IMG/VR virus record: IMGVR_UViG_3300033981_002078
Span: 1-23,856 of that record
Length of the DNA: 23,856 nucleotides
Source: a virus
Strand: one strand, 5' to 3'
Within the stretch, counting starts at the first letter, position 1. Each line of letters starts with the position of its first letter. Both the position numbers and the translations under genes were made by a program. Shown in pieces: positions 7,807 through 15,126 of the stretch. Under the pieces are notes generated by a model. It was not told where the DNA came from, did no database searches, and saw only the letters and a program-made list of their open reading frames with translations.

Positions 7807-8649
7807 ATGATAGGAATGAATTCTTTGGGTAAAAATGGTAGAATTGGAAATCAACTTTTTCAATATGCAGCACTAATAGGTATTGCAAAAAATCGTGGAT
7901 TTGATTTTTGTATTCCTGACCATTCTCAAATAAAAGTTTTTGAAGATAGTTCTGGAAGATCTGAATATCATCAATTACAAAAATGTTTTAAACTTTCATA
8001 TCTCAATGGTAGATATGGATATATTGATGGTGATATTGTTGAATTGAATCAGCACCATTTTTGTAAAGAATTATTTGACGAATGTCCAGATAATGTAACT
8101 CTTCATGGACATTTTGAAAGTTATAAGTATTTTGAAAATGTTCATCAAGAACTTAAAAAAGACTTAGAATTTCATGAAAATATAAAAGAAGAATCTGAAA
8201 AATTTCATAAAAAAAATAATCTAGAAAATCCTGTTGCAATTATTATACGACGTGGAGACTTTCTTTTATATCCAAATTGTCATCCTGTGTGCGATTCTCA
8301 ATACTATGAAAAATGTATGAATCATTTTGAAAATGATAGACAATATGTAATCATTTCGGATGACATTGAATGGTGTAAAAACCAAAATATTTTTTCTGGT
8401 AATAATTTCTATTTTGTGGATAAGACTCCCAATAAACTTATGAAAGCACATTATGATATGTGTATCGGTTCTATTTGTGATCATTTTATTATTTCAAATA
8501 GCACTTTTGCTTGGTGGATTTCTTGGCTTGGGTCAAATCAAAATAAACAAGTTTACATGCCAGATCCTTGGTTTGGTGCAACTTATAATGAATGGATTAC
8601 TGACGGATATTATTCAACATATAGCATTAAAATTGGGAGGAAAATTTAA
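7807..8649 (+). CDS. GT11 family alpha-1,2-fucosyltransferase-like protein (copy A)
   Basis: The 280-residue protein starts with the GT11 motif GKNGRIGNQLFQYAA near residues 8-22. It has the donor-binding IIRRGDF segment in mid-protein and the third motif FIISNSTFAWWISWLG near 228. All three are in the normal order for the family, which transfers L-fucose from GDP-fucose in alpha-1,2 linkage. It is cytoplasmic, with no membrane segment. It is the first of three GT11 paralogues in this island and is directly followed by the second, whose ATG begins at the base after this stop. It is very AT-rich. Confidence 0.88.
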   Translation: MIGMNSLGKNGRIGNQLFQYAALIGIAKNRGFDFCIPDHSQIKVFEDSSGRSEYHQLQKCFKLSYLNGRYGYIDGDIVELNQHHFCKELFDECPDNVTLHGHFESYKYFENVHQELKKDLEFHENIKEESEKFHKKNNLENPVAIIIRRGDFLLYPNCHPVCDSQYYEKCMNHFENDRQYVIISDDIEWCKNQNIFSGNNFYFVDKTPNKLMKAHYDMCIGSICDHFIISNSTFAWWISWLGSNQNKQVYMPDPWFGATYNEWITDGYYSTYSIKIGRKI

Positions 8650-9519
8650 ATGATTGGATATAATAAATTGGGAAACAATGGCCGTTTGGGTAATCAAATG
8701 TTTCAATATGCCTCATTAAGAGGAATTGCGGCAAAACATGGATATGAATGGTGTATTCCTCCTGAAAATTGTGTGAACGATTCAAACTATGGTTTGTTTG
8801 AAACATTTGAGATGACTAATGTAAAACCACACAATATTGGATACGTGAATGGACCTACAATTCAAGAATCCAATCATAATTTAGATTCAAATTTATTTGA
8901 CAAATGTCCAGATAATGTAAACATACATGGATATTTGCAAACCGAGAAATATTTTAAACATATAAAAGAACAAATTCTTGAAGATTTTGCATTTAAAAAA
9001 GATTACTTAGATCCTTGTAAAAATTTTATTGAAAGTTTGGATAGGCCACCTATCTTTTTACATATTCGCAGAACAGATGCTGTTGGTAGGGAAAAATTTC
9101 ATCCAAGACTTCCTTTGTCCTATTTTGAAGAGGCACTCTCAAATTGGAGTGAAGATATTCCTGTATTTGTATCGACAGACGATCTTGCTTGGTGCAAATC
9201 TCAAACTTTTTTTGACCAAGACAGATTTCTTTTTAATGAATCAAATGATAGATATTCATATCAAACAATTGATGGAACTGGTGTTATGCAAAATACACTT
9301 CTACCTCAGGTTGATTTGTGTTTAATGAGTTTATGTCATGGTGGAATTATTGCAAATTCTTCATCTTTTTCTTGGTGGGGCGCCTGGCTTCAAAATGGTA
9401 AGGGACCAATTATTGCACCAAATCCCAAAACTTGGTTTGGACCTCAACTTTCACATCTAAATACGTGCGATATGATTCCTGAAAATTGGAAGATTCAAAC
9501 TTGTAATAATATAATTTAA
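8650..9519 (+). CDS. GT11 family glycosyltransferase (copy B), variant donor motif
   Basis: The 289-residue protein has the N-terminal GNNGRLGNQMFQYAS motif, then HIRRTDAVG in place of the usual HIRRGD, and the final IIANSSSFSWWGAWL motif. The Gly-to-Thr change in the donor-site motif and a longer segment before the last motif set it apart from copies A and C. An AGGA-like site (gggaggaaaattta) upstream supports the start at 8650. It is clearly homologous to the copies at 7807 and 11144 (shared GIAAKHGYEWCIP region), so it arose by duplication or repeated acquisition. The donor or acceptor may differ from the other copies. Confidence 0.85.
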   Translation: MIGYNKLGNNGRLGNQMFQYASLRGIAAKHGYEWCIPPENCVNDSNYGLFETFEMTNVKPHNIGYVNGPTIQESNHNLDSNLFDKCPDNVNIHGYLQTEKYFKHIKEQILEDFAFKKDYLDPCKNFIESLDRPPIFLHIRRTDAVGREKFHPRLPLSYFEEALSNWSEDIPVFVSTDDLAWCKSQTFFDQDRFLFNESNDRYSYQTIDGTGVMQNTLLPQVDLCLMSLCHGGIIANSSSFSWWGAWLQNGKGPIIAPNPKTWFGPQLSHLNTCDMIPENWKIQTCNNII

Positions 9520-9542
9520 AAAATACCACGAATTTGTTTTAA

Positions 9543-10346
9543 ATGTTAGATAATTTAACCTTTGTAACTCCTCTTCAAATTGAAAGTAATGATAGATTGA
9601 GAAATTCCATCACAGTATTTTCTTACTTATCCAAAAATTTTCCTGAATCAAATATTATTATTAAAGAAATTGATACGGAATCAAAATTTATTAAATATGC
9701 ATTACCCAAAATTAAAGATAATTGTGATGCAAAAAATATAAATCATATTTTTGAATATCATGAAGGTTTATTTAATAAATCAAAAACCATAAATGATATG
9801 GTTTTAATGTCAAATACTGATATAGTTTTTAATTATGATGTTGATGTTATGCTTCCATTAGAGACATATCAAAAATCTTATGATATGATATCTGTCGGAC
9901 AATGTGATATAGTATATCCGTATGGTTCAGGAATTTATCAATATAATGTTTTAAATTTTGATGACCACTTTGTCAATTTTATATCTTCTCAATTTGATTT
10001 AATTCAATTAATACCATTTAGTCAAAGATGTCCATCTGTTCAGGGATGGTGTCAAATGTTTGATAAAAAAAAGTTTCTGGAATTTTATGGTTTTAATGAG
10101 AATTTTATATTTGTTGGTTATGAAGATACTGAGTTTTTGTATCGGACGAGTGTATTGGGAGCAAGAATAGGTAGAGTCAATGACGATATATATCATTTAG
10201 ACCACATAAGAGTACACAACAAAAATTATAGTGATAAGGAATTTTATGAAAAAAATATTATGTTGTGGGAATGGATGAGATGCCAAGACAAAAAATCCAT
10301 TGAAAATTATTATAATAATCAAAACTATACTAATAGATTTAAATGA
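9543..10346 (+). CDS. GT-A fold glycosyltransferase (copy 1), galactosyltransferase-7C-like
   Basis: The 267-residue protein has an acidic metal-binding DVDV motif near residue 100 and, later, GWCQMF followed by GFNENFIFVGYEDTEFLYR. The latter resembles the C-terminal GW-GxED segment of beta-1,4-galactosyltransferase-type GT-A enzymes. This suggests a nucleotide-sugar-dependent, metal-dependent transferase, but the sugar is unknown. It overlaps the next gene, its paralogue, by ATGA. A 23-base gap separates it from the upstream GT11. It is very AT-rich and has no membrane segment. Confidence 0.7.
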   Translation: MLDNLTFVTPLQIESNDRLRNSITVFSYLSKNFPESNIIIKEIDTESKFIKYALPKIKDNCDAKNINHIFEYHEGLFNKSKTINDMVLMSNTDIVFNYDVDVMLPLETYQKSYDMISVGQCDIVYPYGSGIYQYNVLNFDDHFVNFISSQFDLIQLIPFSQRCPSVQGWCQMFDKKKFLEFYGFNENFIFVGYEDTEFLYRTSVLGARIGRVNDDIYHLDHIRVHNKNYSDKEFYEKNIMLWEWMRCQDKKSIENYYNNQNYTNRFK

Positions 10347-11143
10347 ATTTAACTTTTTTGATTCCATCAAAATTAGAAAGTGAGGATAGAGTTAGAAATT
10401 TATCAACGGTTTTAATTTATCTTTTATCAAAATTTGATGCTTATGTATTTGTTAAGGAGTGTGATTTTACTCCTAAATTTGAAACTTTTGTATCTCCTTA
10501 TCTAATTGAAAAATTCGGAGATATTCCTAAAAAACTTAAATATTTTTATGAAAAACAAGAGTCTCCTTTTTTCCATAAAACAAAAATTCTCAATGATTTA
10601 ATATTGCAATCAAATACTGAGATTGTTTGTAATTATGATACTGATGTTTTATTTCCAAATTCAAGTATCATTAAATCATATGAAATGATTGATTCTGGGC
10701 AATCAGATGCGGTTTACCCTTATGGTTGTGGTGTATATCAAAAAGCAATAGAATATTCGGATAAAACTTTTAAAAATTTCATTAATTCTGATTTGGATAT
10801 TAAATATCTGGATCAATTTAGTAAAATTAATAACTCAACTATTGGGTGGTGTCAATTTATTAGAAAAAGAAATTATGTTGATTCATTTATGATGAATGAA
10901 AATTTTCATGCGTGGGGTCCTGAAGATTGTGAACTTTATTATCGTTTAAATTTTTTGGGAAATAAAGTTGACAGAATCAATGATTACGTTTATCATTTGG
11001 AACATACTAGGTCTAATGACTCTTGGTTTTCTAATCCAATGTGGAAAGAAAATACTGAATTGTGGAATTGGATTAGATCTCAACCAAAAGAATCTTTATT
11101 AAGTTATTACAAAAATCAAGATTATATAAAATGGAGAATTTAG
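10343..11143 (+). CDS. GT-A fold glycosyltransferase (copy 2), galactosyltransferase-7C-like
   Basis: The 266-residue protein is a paralogue of its upstream neighbour, with the same order of features. It begins LTFLIPSKLESEDRVRN (compare LTFVTPLQIESNDRLRN), has an acidic YDTDV motif near 98, and carries IGWCQF, then a WGPEDCELYYR segment and a final YYKNQDY end shared with copy 1 (YYNNQNY). The GPED motif fits the catalytic acidic motif of this fold. The start overlaps the previous stop (ATGA). The two copies probably add two related residues of one glycan. A chance promoter-like sequence at 10968-10996 lies inside this gene. Confidence 0.7.
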   Translation: MNLTFLIPSKLESEDRVRNLSTVLIYLLSKFDAYVFVKECDFTPKFETFVSPYLIEKFGDIPKKLKYFYEKQESPFFHKTKILNDLILQSNTEIVCNYDTDVLFPNSSIIKSYEMIDSGQSDAVYPYGCGVYQKAIEYSDKTFKNFINSDLDIKYLDQFSKINNSTIGWCQFIRKRNYVDSFMMNENFHAWGPEDCELYYRLNFLGNKVDRINDYVYHLEHTRSNDSWFSNPMWKENTELWNWIRSQPKESLLSYYKNQDYIKWRI

Positions 11144-11953
11144 ATGTTAGCTTTTAATCATTTGGGTAGATTGGGCAGATTAGGGAATCAAATGTTTCAG
11201 TATGCAGCGGTTCGTGGCATTGCTGCAAATAAAGGATATGAATGGTGTATTCCAAATCATGATCAAGAAGTTGATGATGGAATCGGAAATAAATTACGAA
11301 CAGAAATATTTGATTGTTTTAATCTCACAAATCTTTCAAAAAGAAACATTTTTGTTCTTGACAGAGGATATGCTCCTATTGTTCAAGAAAAATTTTTTCA
11401 TTTTGATCAAGAACTTTTTGATCTTTGTCCCAATGAAGTTTCTTTATATGGATTTTTTCAATCTGAAAAGTGGTTTAAAAATATAGAGAATCAAATAAGG
11501 GATGATTTTTCTTTTAAAGATGAAATTTTAAGTCCTTGTTTGGAAATGATATATCAAGTTGATAAACCAATTTCTCTTCATATTAGGAGAGGGGATTTTC
11601 TTTTAAATAATAAAAATCATCCACCACAATCAATAGAATATTATGAAAATGCTTTGGCTCACTTTGATAATCATCGTCAAGTATTAGTTTTTTCAGACGA
11701 TCCAAGTTGGTGTAACGAACAACCTATATTTGCCGATGAAAGATTTCTGATTGCTGAAGGAAATTCCAATTATGTTGATTTATGTTTAATGTCTCTTTGT
11801 TCTTCTCATATTATTGCTAATTCTACTTTTTCTTGGTGGGGTGCTTGGTTATCTGGCACAAAAGATGTGATTGCTCCTCAAAATTGGTTTGGTCCAAATC
11901 TAAACCAAAATAATACTAAAGATTTATATTGTGATGGATGGGAAATAATCTAA
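11144..11953 (+). CDS. GT11 family alpha-1,2-fucosyltransferase-like protein (copy C)
   Basis: The 269-residue protein has all three GT11 motifs in canonical form: GRLGRLGNQMFQYAA at the start, HIRRGDF in the middle and HIIANSTFSWWGAWL near 223. It is closer to copy B in its N-terminal region (GYEWCIPN). Its ATG directly follows the previous stop, and its own stop overlaps the next ATG (TAATG). It is the last of the very AT-rich genes; the following GT25 gene has more ordinary composition, so the island's inserted part probably ends here. Confidence 0.88.
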   Translation: MLAFNHLGRLGRLGNQMFQYAAVRGIAANKGYEWCIPNHDQEVDDGIGNKLRTEIFDCFNLTNLSKRNIFVLDRGYAPIVQEKFFHFDQELFDLCPNEVSLYGFFQSEKWFKNIENQIRDDFSFKDEILSPCLEMIYQVDKPISLHIRRGDFLLNNKNHPPQSIEYYENALAHFDNHRQVLVFSDDPSWCNEQPIFADERFLIAEGNSNYVDLCLMSLCSSHIIANSTFSWWGAWLSGTKDVIAPQNWFGPNLNQNNTKDLYCDGWEII

Positions 11954-12750
11954 TGGATAAAAATAAATCAACTTATAAACTTAAAGGTATTGGTCCAATT
12001 TATTATCTTAATCTTGATGGGCAACCAGAAAGAAGACAGTATATGGAAGACCAATTCAAGTATTGGGAAATTGAAAATTATACTCGTATCTCTGCATATG
12101 ATGGTCGTGAAGATGACTTAAGTGATATTCTTGTAGGACGTTACCCTGAAATGATGACTTCGGGTGAAGTTGGATGTATCACTTCTCATCTTAAAGCAAT
12201 TAAACATTGGTACGAAACATCTGATAGTCCTTATGCAGTGATTATGGAAGATGATTGTAATTTAGATTTAGTGAAGTATTGGAATTTTACTTGGAATGAT
12301 TTTTATGCTCATATTCCTTATGATTGGGATGTAATTCAGATTGCTATTATTTGTACCGGAGACATACACGTTAAGCTTCATAAAAGGTTTGTAAATGATT
12401 TCTCAACTGCCTGCTATTTGATTAATCGGCATCATGCAGAAAAAATTTTAAAATTTCACGTTCGTGGAGAAAAGTATAAACTTGATAATGGGGTTAAGCC
12501 TCGTCCTGTTGCTGATGATTTGATTTATAATTCTGGAAATACTTATTCTATTCCTCTTCTTCTTTATAGAATTGAATTGGGATCCTCTATTCACCCAGAG
12601 CATATTGATGCTTTTCATATGGGTAACCATAAAGCACTTTCTCAATTTTGGGAACAAAATGGTGCTAATATCGATATTCGGGATTATATGAATTACGATC
12701 CTTATCTTGGTAGGATAACTGAAAATTCTGCTGCTCAGCAAAACTCTTGA
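11953..12750 (+). CDS. GT25 family glycosyltransferase (LPS-type)
   Basis: The start at 11953 (MDKNKSTYKLKG) overlaps the GT11 stop as TAATG. An upstream in-frame ATG at 11938 lies inside the GT11 gene and is less likely. The 265-residue protein has the GT25 features in order: IYYLNLDGQPERR near 16-28, a GEVGCITSHLKAI block near 73-85 and the acidic VIMEDDC near 100. GT25 enzymes are best known as LPS galactosyltransferases and are widespread in T4-like cyanophages. Codon use resembles the phage core rather than the preceding genes, so this may be an ancestral resident beside which the island grew. Its TGA stop lies inside the -35 box of the porin promoter. Confidence 0.8.
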   Translation: MDKNKSTYKLKGIGPIYYLNLDGQPERRQYMEDQFKYWEIENYTRISAYDGREDDLSDILVGRYPEMMTSGEVGCITSHLKAIKHWYETSDSPYAVIMEDDCNLDLVKYWNFTWNDFYAHIPYDWDVIQIAIICTGDIHVKLHKRFVNDFSTACYLINRHHAEKILKFHVRGEKYKLDNGVKPRPVADDLIYNSGNTYSIPLLLYRIELGSSIHPEHIDAFHMGNHKALSQFWEQNGANIDIRDYMNYDPYLGRITENSAAQQNS

Positions 12751-12780
12751 CACAGTAAAAGATATGTATTATACTAAATA
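12747..12780 (+). promoter_or_regulatory. Composite early/late promoter of the porin gene
   Basis: TTGACA at 12747-12752 and TATACT at 12770-12775 are exactly 17 bases apart. The -10 flows directly into CTAAATA (12774-12780), a cyanophage late-promoter motif, so the same spot could be used early by sigma70 and late by the phage sigma factor. The -35 box overlaps the stop codon of the upstream GT25 gene. Confidence 0.85.
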
Positions 12781-12785
12781 AGTAC

Positions 12786-12810
12786 TTAAGAATTCTGTTG
12801 TAATTCTTAA
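12786..12810 (+). promoter_or_regulatory. Stem-loop in the porin leader
   Basis: A perfect 9-base-pair inverted repeat, TTAAGAATT at 12786-12794 with AATTCTTAA at 12802-12810, encloses a 7-base loop. It sits at the expected 5' end of the porin message, about 37 bases before the start codon, and lacks a following T run, so it is not a terminator. A 5' stabilising hairpin is the simplest reading. Confidence 0.5.
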
Positions 12811-12846
12811 CATTTAAATGTCGTTTAGTACTAAAAAACAAACTTT

Positions 12847-14325
12847 ATGAAACTCAATCAACTGATGCTTGCACCTGTTGCTCTGGGAATGGTTGCTCCT
12901 GTTGCTGCGAATGCCGCAGAACTGAATATGGTAGCAGTCAATCAATACTCCGAGAGTCAGGTTACAAGTATTTCTCAATTCTCTGATGTCCGTCCTACCG
13001 ATTGGGCATATCAGGCACTTAACAACCTTGTAGATCGTTATGGTTGTGTTGCTGGTTATCCCAATGGTACCTTTGGTGGTGGTAAGGCAATGACTCGTTT
13101 TGAGGCAGCTGCTCTTCTGAATGCTTGCCTTGATCGTGTATCAGAAACCACTGACGAACTTCGTCGTCTTCTTAATGAATTTCAAGGAGAACTTGCTGTT
13201 CTTCGTGGTCGTGTTGATGGACTGGAAAAGAGAGTTGGTGTTCTTCAAGCACAACAATTTTCCACTACCACTAAACTCAAAGGTGAAGCAAACTTTGTTC
13301 TTGGTGGTGTAAATGGTGCCCAACTTCGTAACGGAACTCAAGTTGGAAACACTGCTTTTAACTATGACCTTCGTCTGAACTTTGATACTTCATTCACTGG
13401 TAAAGATCTGCTTCGCACTCGTCTGCGTAGTGGTAATTTCAGTGCTCAACCTTTCGGTTCTTCGGGTTCGCTGTTCAAACTGGATAAGGCAGAAACCACT
13501 GCTGATGGTGTAATCATTGACCGTCTGTATTATAGTTTCCCTGCACTTGCAAAGGGTGTAACTGTGACTGCTGGTGCTCTGGTTCGTAATACCGAAATGA
13601 CGTGGATTCCTTCTGCATACAAATCGGAAATTCTTGACTTCTTCCAAGTTGCTGGTGCTCCTGGTGTCTATAACAAGGCAACTGGTCAAGGTTTTGGTAT
13701 TCAGTATGTTCAACCTGGTAAGAAAGGTGGCATCGTTGCTGGTCTGAACTATGTTGCTCAAGATGGTGACAATAGTTCAACTGGTGTATTCAATTCCACT
13801 GGTGGTCTGAATACTCTGGCACAACTTGGTTATCGTGCTCCTAACTGGGGGGTCGCTTTCGGTTATCGTTACGGCACTCAAGGCACTCGTATTCGTACCT
13901 TTAATGGTCTGAATGGTGCTAATGGAACTCTCGGCGCAAATCAAGGTTCTAACGGTTATGCAATCAATGCTTACTGGCAACCTGTTCAGTCTGGTATTGT
14001 TCCTTCTGTTTCACTTGCTTATGGTTGGAACTATGTTGCAGGGCCTTCTACTCCTAATAATGCAACCAATTCCCAAACCTGGATGGCAGGACTTCAATGG
14101 AATGATGTTTTTGCAAAGGGTAATGGTGCTGGATTTGCTGTTGGACAACCTGGCAATGCACAGGGTCTCTCTGCAAATGCAACAATGTGGGAAGTGTTCT
14201 ATAAGTATCGTGTAAGTGATAATATCAGTATCACTCCCGCACTCTTCTATGTTTCCAACAACCAAGCATTCTCTGGTACTTCCAGTAATGTTGGTGGTGT
14301 GATTCAAACCAAATTCACGTTCTGA
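12847..14325 (+). CDS. Cyanobacterial-type outer-membrane porin with SLH domain (OprB-like)
   Basis: The 492-residue protein has a clear signal peptide (KLNQLMLAPVALGMVAPVAANA, cleavage near 23), then an SLH domain at about 42-98 (FSDVRPTDWAYQALNNLV...YPNGTF...TRFEAAALL). A coiled coil follows at about 100-137, with a long C-terminal region of alternating beta strands that ends in phenylalanine (QTKFTF), as outer-membrane barrels do. This architecture is that of cyanobacterial porins of the Som/OprB type, which let small solutes cross the outer membrane and bind peptidoglycan through the SLH domain. It is a monocistronic unit with its own composite promoter and a strong terminator. It is GC-richer than the preceding island. 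It was probably captured from a host. Possible roles are nutrient entry during infection or replacing a phage receptor; neither can be shown here. Confidence 0.88.
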   Translation: MKLNQLMLAPVALGMVAPVAANAAELNMVAVNQYSESQVTSISQFSDVRPTDWAYQALNNLVDRYGCVAGYPNGTFGGGKAMTRFEAAALLNACLDRVSETTDELRRLLNEFQGELAVLRGRVDGLEKRVGVLQAQQFSTTTKLKGEANFVLGGVNGAQLRNGTQVGNTAFNYDLRLNFDTSFTGKDLLRTRLRSGNFSAQPFGSSGSLFKLDKAETTADGVIIDRLYYSFPALAKGVTVTAGALVRNTEMTWIPSAYKSEILDFFQVAGAPGVYNKATGQGFGIQYVQPGKKGGIVAGLNYVAQDGDNSSTGVFNSTGGLNTLAQLGYRAPNWGVAFGYRYGTQGTRIRTFNGLNGANGTLGANQGSNGYAINAYWQPVQSGIVPSVSLAYGWNYVAGPSTPNNATNSQTWMAGLQWNDVFAKGNGAGFAVGQPGNAQGLSANATMWEVFYKYRVSDNISITPALFYVSNNQAFSGTSSNVGGVIQTKFTF

Positions 14326-14347
14326 TAATCACTCATAAGTTGAGTGA

Positions 14348-14375
14348 AACCACCCCCTTCTGGGGTGGTTTTTTT
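14348..14375 (+). terminator. Rho-independent terminator after the porin gene
   Basis: The stem AACCACCCC (14348-14356) pairs with GGGGTGGTT (14362-14370) around a CTTCT loop and is followed by a run of T. It closes the porin transcript 22 bases after its stop codon. Confidence 0.92.
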
Positions 14376-14396
14376 ATGAATTGAAAACATAGGGGC

Positions 14397-14437
14397 TTGA
14401 CACTTCTTTATTTTTTCTATATAATTGTGTAACAATT
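14397..14437 (+). promoter_or_regulatory. Full-consensus sigma70 promoter with dyad over the start site, hli operon
   Basis: TTGACA at 14397-14402 and TATAAT at 14420-14425 with a 17-base spacer match the full consensus. An inverted repeat, AATTGT (14423-14428) and ACAATT (14432-14437) with a 3-base centre, overlaps the end of the -10 and the expected transcription start, where a repressor could bind. No late motif follows, unlike the porin and psbA promoters. Confidence 0.9.
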
Positions 14438-14452
14438 CGTAATAAAACGAAA

Positions 14453-14662
14453 ATGACTGTAACAACTAACGAACGTGGTCAGCAAAATATGTTTGCGAAA
14501 GAACCACAAATGTACATCTCTCAATCCGATGCAGAACGTTATGCACTTCAAACACATGCTGAACGTGCCGAACTTGCAAATTCACGATGGGCAATGGTCG
14601 GCATTATTGCTGGGTTTATTTCTTATGCTATCACTGGTAAACTCTTCTTCGGAATCTTCTGA
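14453..14662 (+). CDS. hli: High-light-inducible protein (Hlip)
   Basis: The 69-residue protein has one membrane helix containing the chlorophyll-binding signature ERAELANSRWAMVGIIAGFI near 38-57, then an AITGKLFFGIF tail. Hlips bind chlorophyll and carotenoids and dissipate excess light energy near photosystem II. Cyanophages carry them together with psbA to protect the host's photosystem during infection. The N-terminal 35 residues are hydrophilic and variable. The gene is first in a four-gene operon behind a full-consensus promoter, and its stop overlaps the next ATG (TGATG). Confidence 0.92.
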   Translation: MTVTTNERGQQNMFAKEPQMYISQSDAERYALQTHAERAELANSRWAMVGIIAGFISYAITGKLFFGIF

Positions 14663-14748
14663 TGAATGAACTTATTTGGACAGTAACCACTGTTGCTTTT
14701 TTTGTGACTTTGGGTTATGCTGTGGAGAAACTTGCTGAAACTTATTGA
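14662..14748 (+). CDS. 28-aa single-span membrane peptide in the hli operon
   Basis: The ATG overlaps the hli stop (TGATG) and the frame ends in a TGA that itself overlaps the following ATG, so the frame is held by overlaps on both sides. The product, MNELIWTVTTVAFFVTLGYAVEKLAETY, written here in parts as MNELIWTVTTVAFF and VTLGYAVEKLAETY, is one hydrophobic helix with an acidic N-terminus and a charged tail. It resembles in size the tiny photosystem and cytochrome b6f subunits, but I cannot match it to one. A role in thylakoid membranes with the Hlips is an inference from location. Confidence 0.55.
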   Translation: MNELIWTVTTVAFFVTLGYAVEKLAETY

Positions 14749-14945
14749 TGCTTGGAAATCTTGAACCCGAAGAATCTGTGATGTCCACGGGTAGTTGGTT
14801 AGGAAAACTCTCAACTGCTATCCAAGAACTTCAAGAATCTGGTGCTTGGGATAATGATGACGAACTTAAAGTCTGTATTGCAGGCACTTTACCCAAAGAC
14901 AAATTTATTGTAATTCAAAACACTACTAAAAGAGGAGAAAACTAA
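14748..14945 (+). CDS. Small hypothetical protein between two hli genes, 65 aa
   Basis: The start at 14748 overlaps the previous stop. A second in-frame ATG at 14781 is possible. The soluble, acidic product has a helical segment (TGSWLGKLSTAIQELQESG), then DDELKVCIAGTLPKDKFIVIQN, which looks like a short beta-containing domain. The stop overlaps the ATG of the second hli gene (TAATG), and a GAGGAG-like site before that stop would serve the next gene. The function is unknown; co-transcription with the hli genes suggests a link to photoprotection. Confidence 0.6.
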   Translation: MLGNLEPEESVMSTGSWLGKLSTAIQELQESGAWDNDDELKVCIAGTLPKDKFIVIQNTTKRGEN

Positions 14946-15064
14946 TGAAATTCGGATGGACTGAACAAAACGAAAAACTAAATGGAAGACTGGCAATGTT
15001 GGGATTTGTTATTGCCGTTGGCACTTATCTCACAACTGGCCAGGTGGTGCCAGGAATTTGGTGA
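14945..15064 (+). CDS. hli: Short high-light-inducible protein (Hlip), 39 aa
   Basis: This short gene encodes the minimal cyanophage Hlip form: EQNEKLNGRLAMLGFVIAVG near 7-26, followed by TYLTTGQVVPGIW. The LNGRLAMLGF core is the chlorophyll-binding motif (Glu, Asn and Arg in the first turn of the helix) and the TGQ tail is typical. AGAGGAG lies just upstream of its ATG, which overlaps the previous stop. It ends the operon and is followed at once by a terminator. It differs from the longer Hlip at 14453, so the phage has two distinct types. Confidence 0.92.
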   Translation: MKFGWTEQNEKLNGRLAMLGFVIAVGTYLTTGQVVPGIW

Positions 15065-15070
15065 AATAAG

Positions 15071-15095
15071 AGGAGGGATAAAACCCTCCTTTTTT
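15071..15095 (+). terminator. Rho-independent terminator after the hli operon
   Basis: GGAGGG (15072-15077) pairs with CCCTCC (15084-15089) around a 6-base A-rich loop and is followed by six T. It lies 8 bases after the stop of the second hli gene. Confidence 0.92.
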
Positions 15096-15103
15096 CATAA
15101 ATA
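15096..15103 (+). promoter_or_regulatory. T4-like late promoter for the peptidase-lysozyme genes
   Basis: CATAAATA directly after the terminator matches the T4-like late consensus (TATAAATA), with no -35 element. Transcription would begin near 15110. That is downstream of the ATG at 15106, so translation probably starts at the ATG at 15127. Late timing fits a lysis or virion-associated cell-wall enzyme. Confidence 0.65.
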
Positions 15104-15126
15104 TAATGCAGAGTTGTTTCAAATAT

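Noticed and set aside
10968-10996. TTGACA, 17 bases, TATCAT inside the second GT-A gene
   Set aside because: It fits the promoter pattern but lies inside a coding region, encodes conserved residues and has no late motif; chance is likely in such AT-rich DNA, although an internal promoter for the last two glycosyltransferases is not excluded.
13390-14307. Long minus-strand frames over the porin gene
   Set aside because: They arise from the strong codon bias of the porin gene and have no start signals or recognisable protein features.
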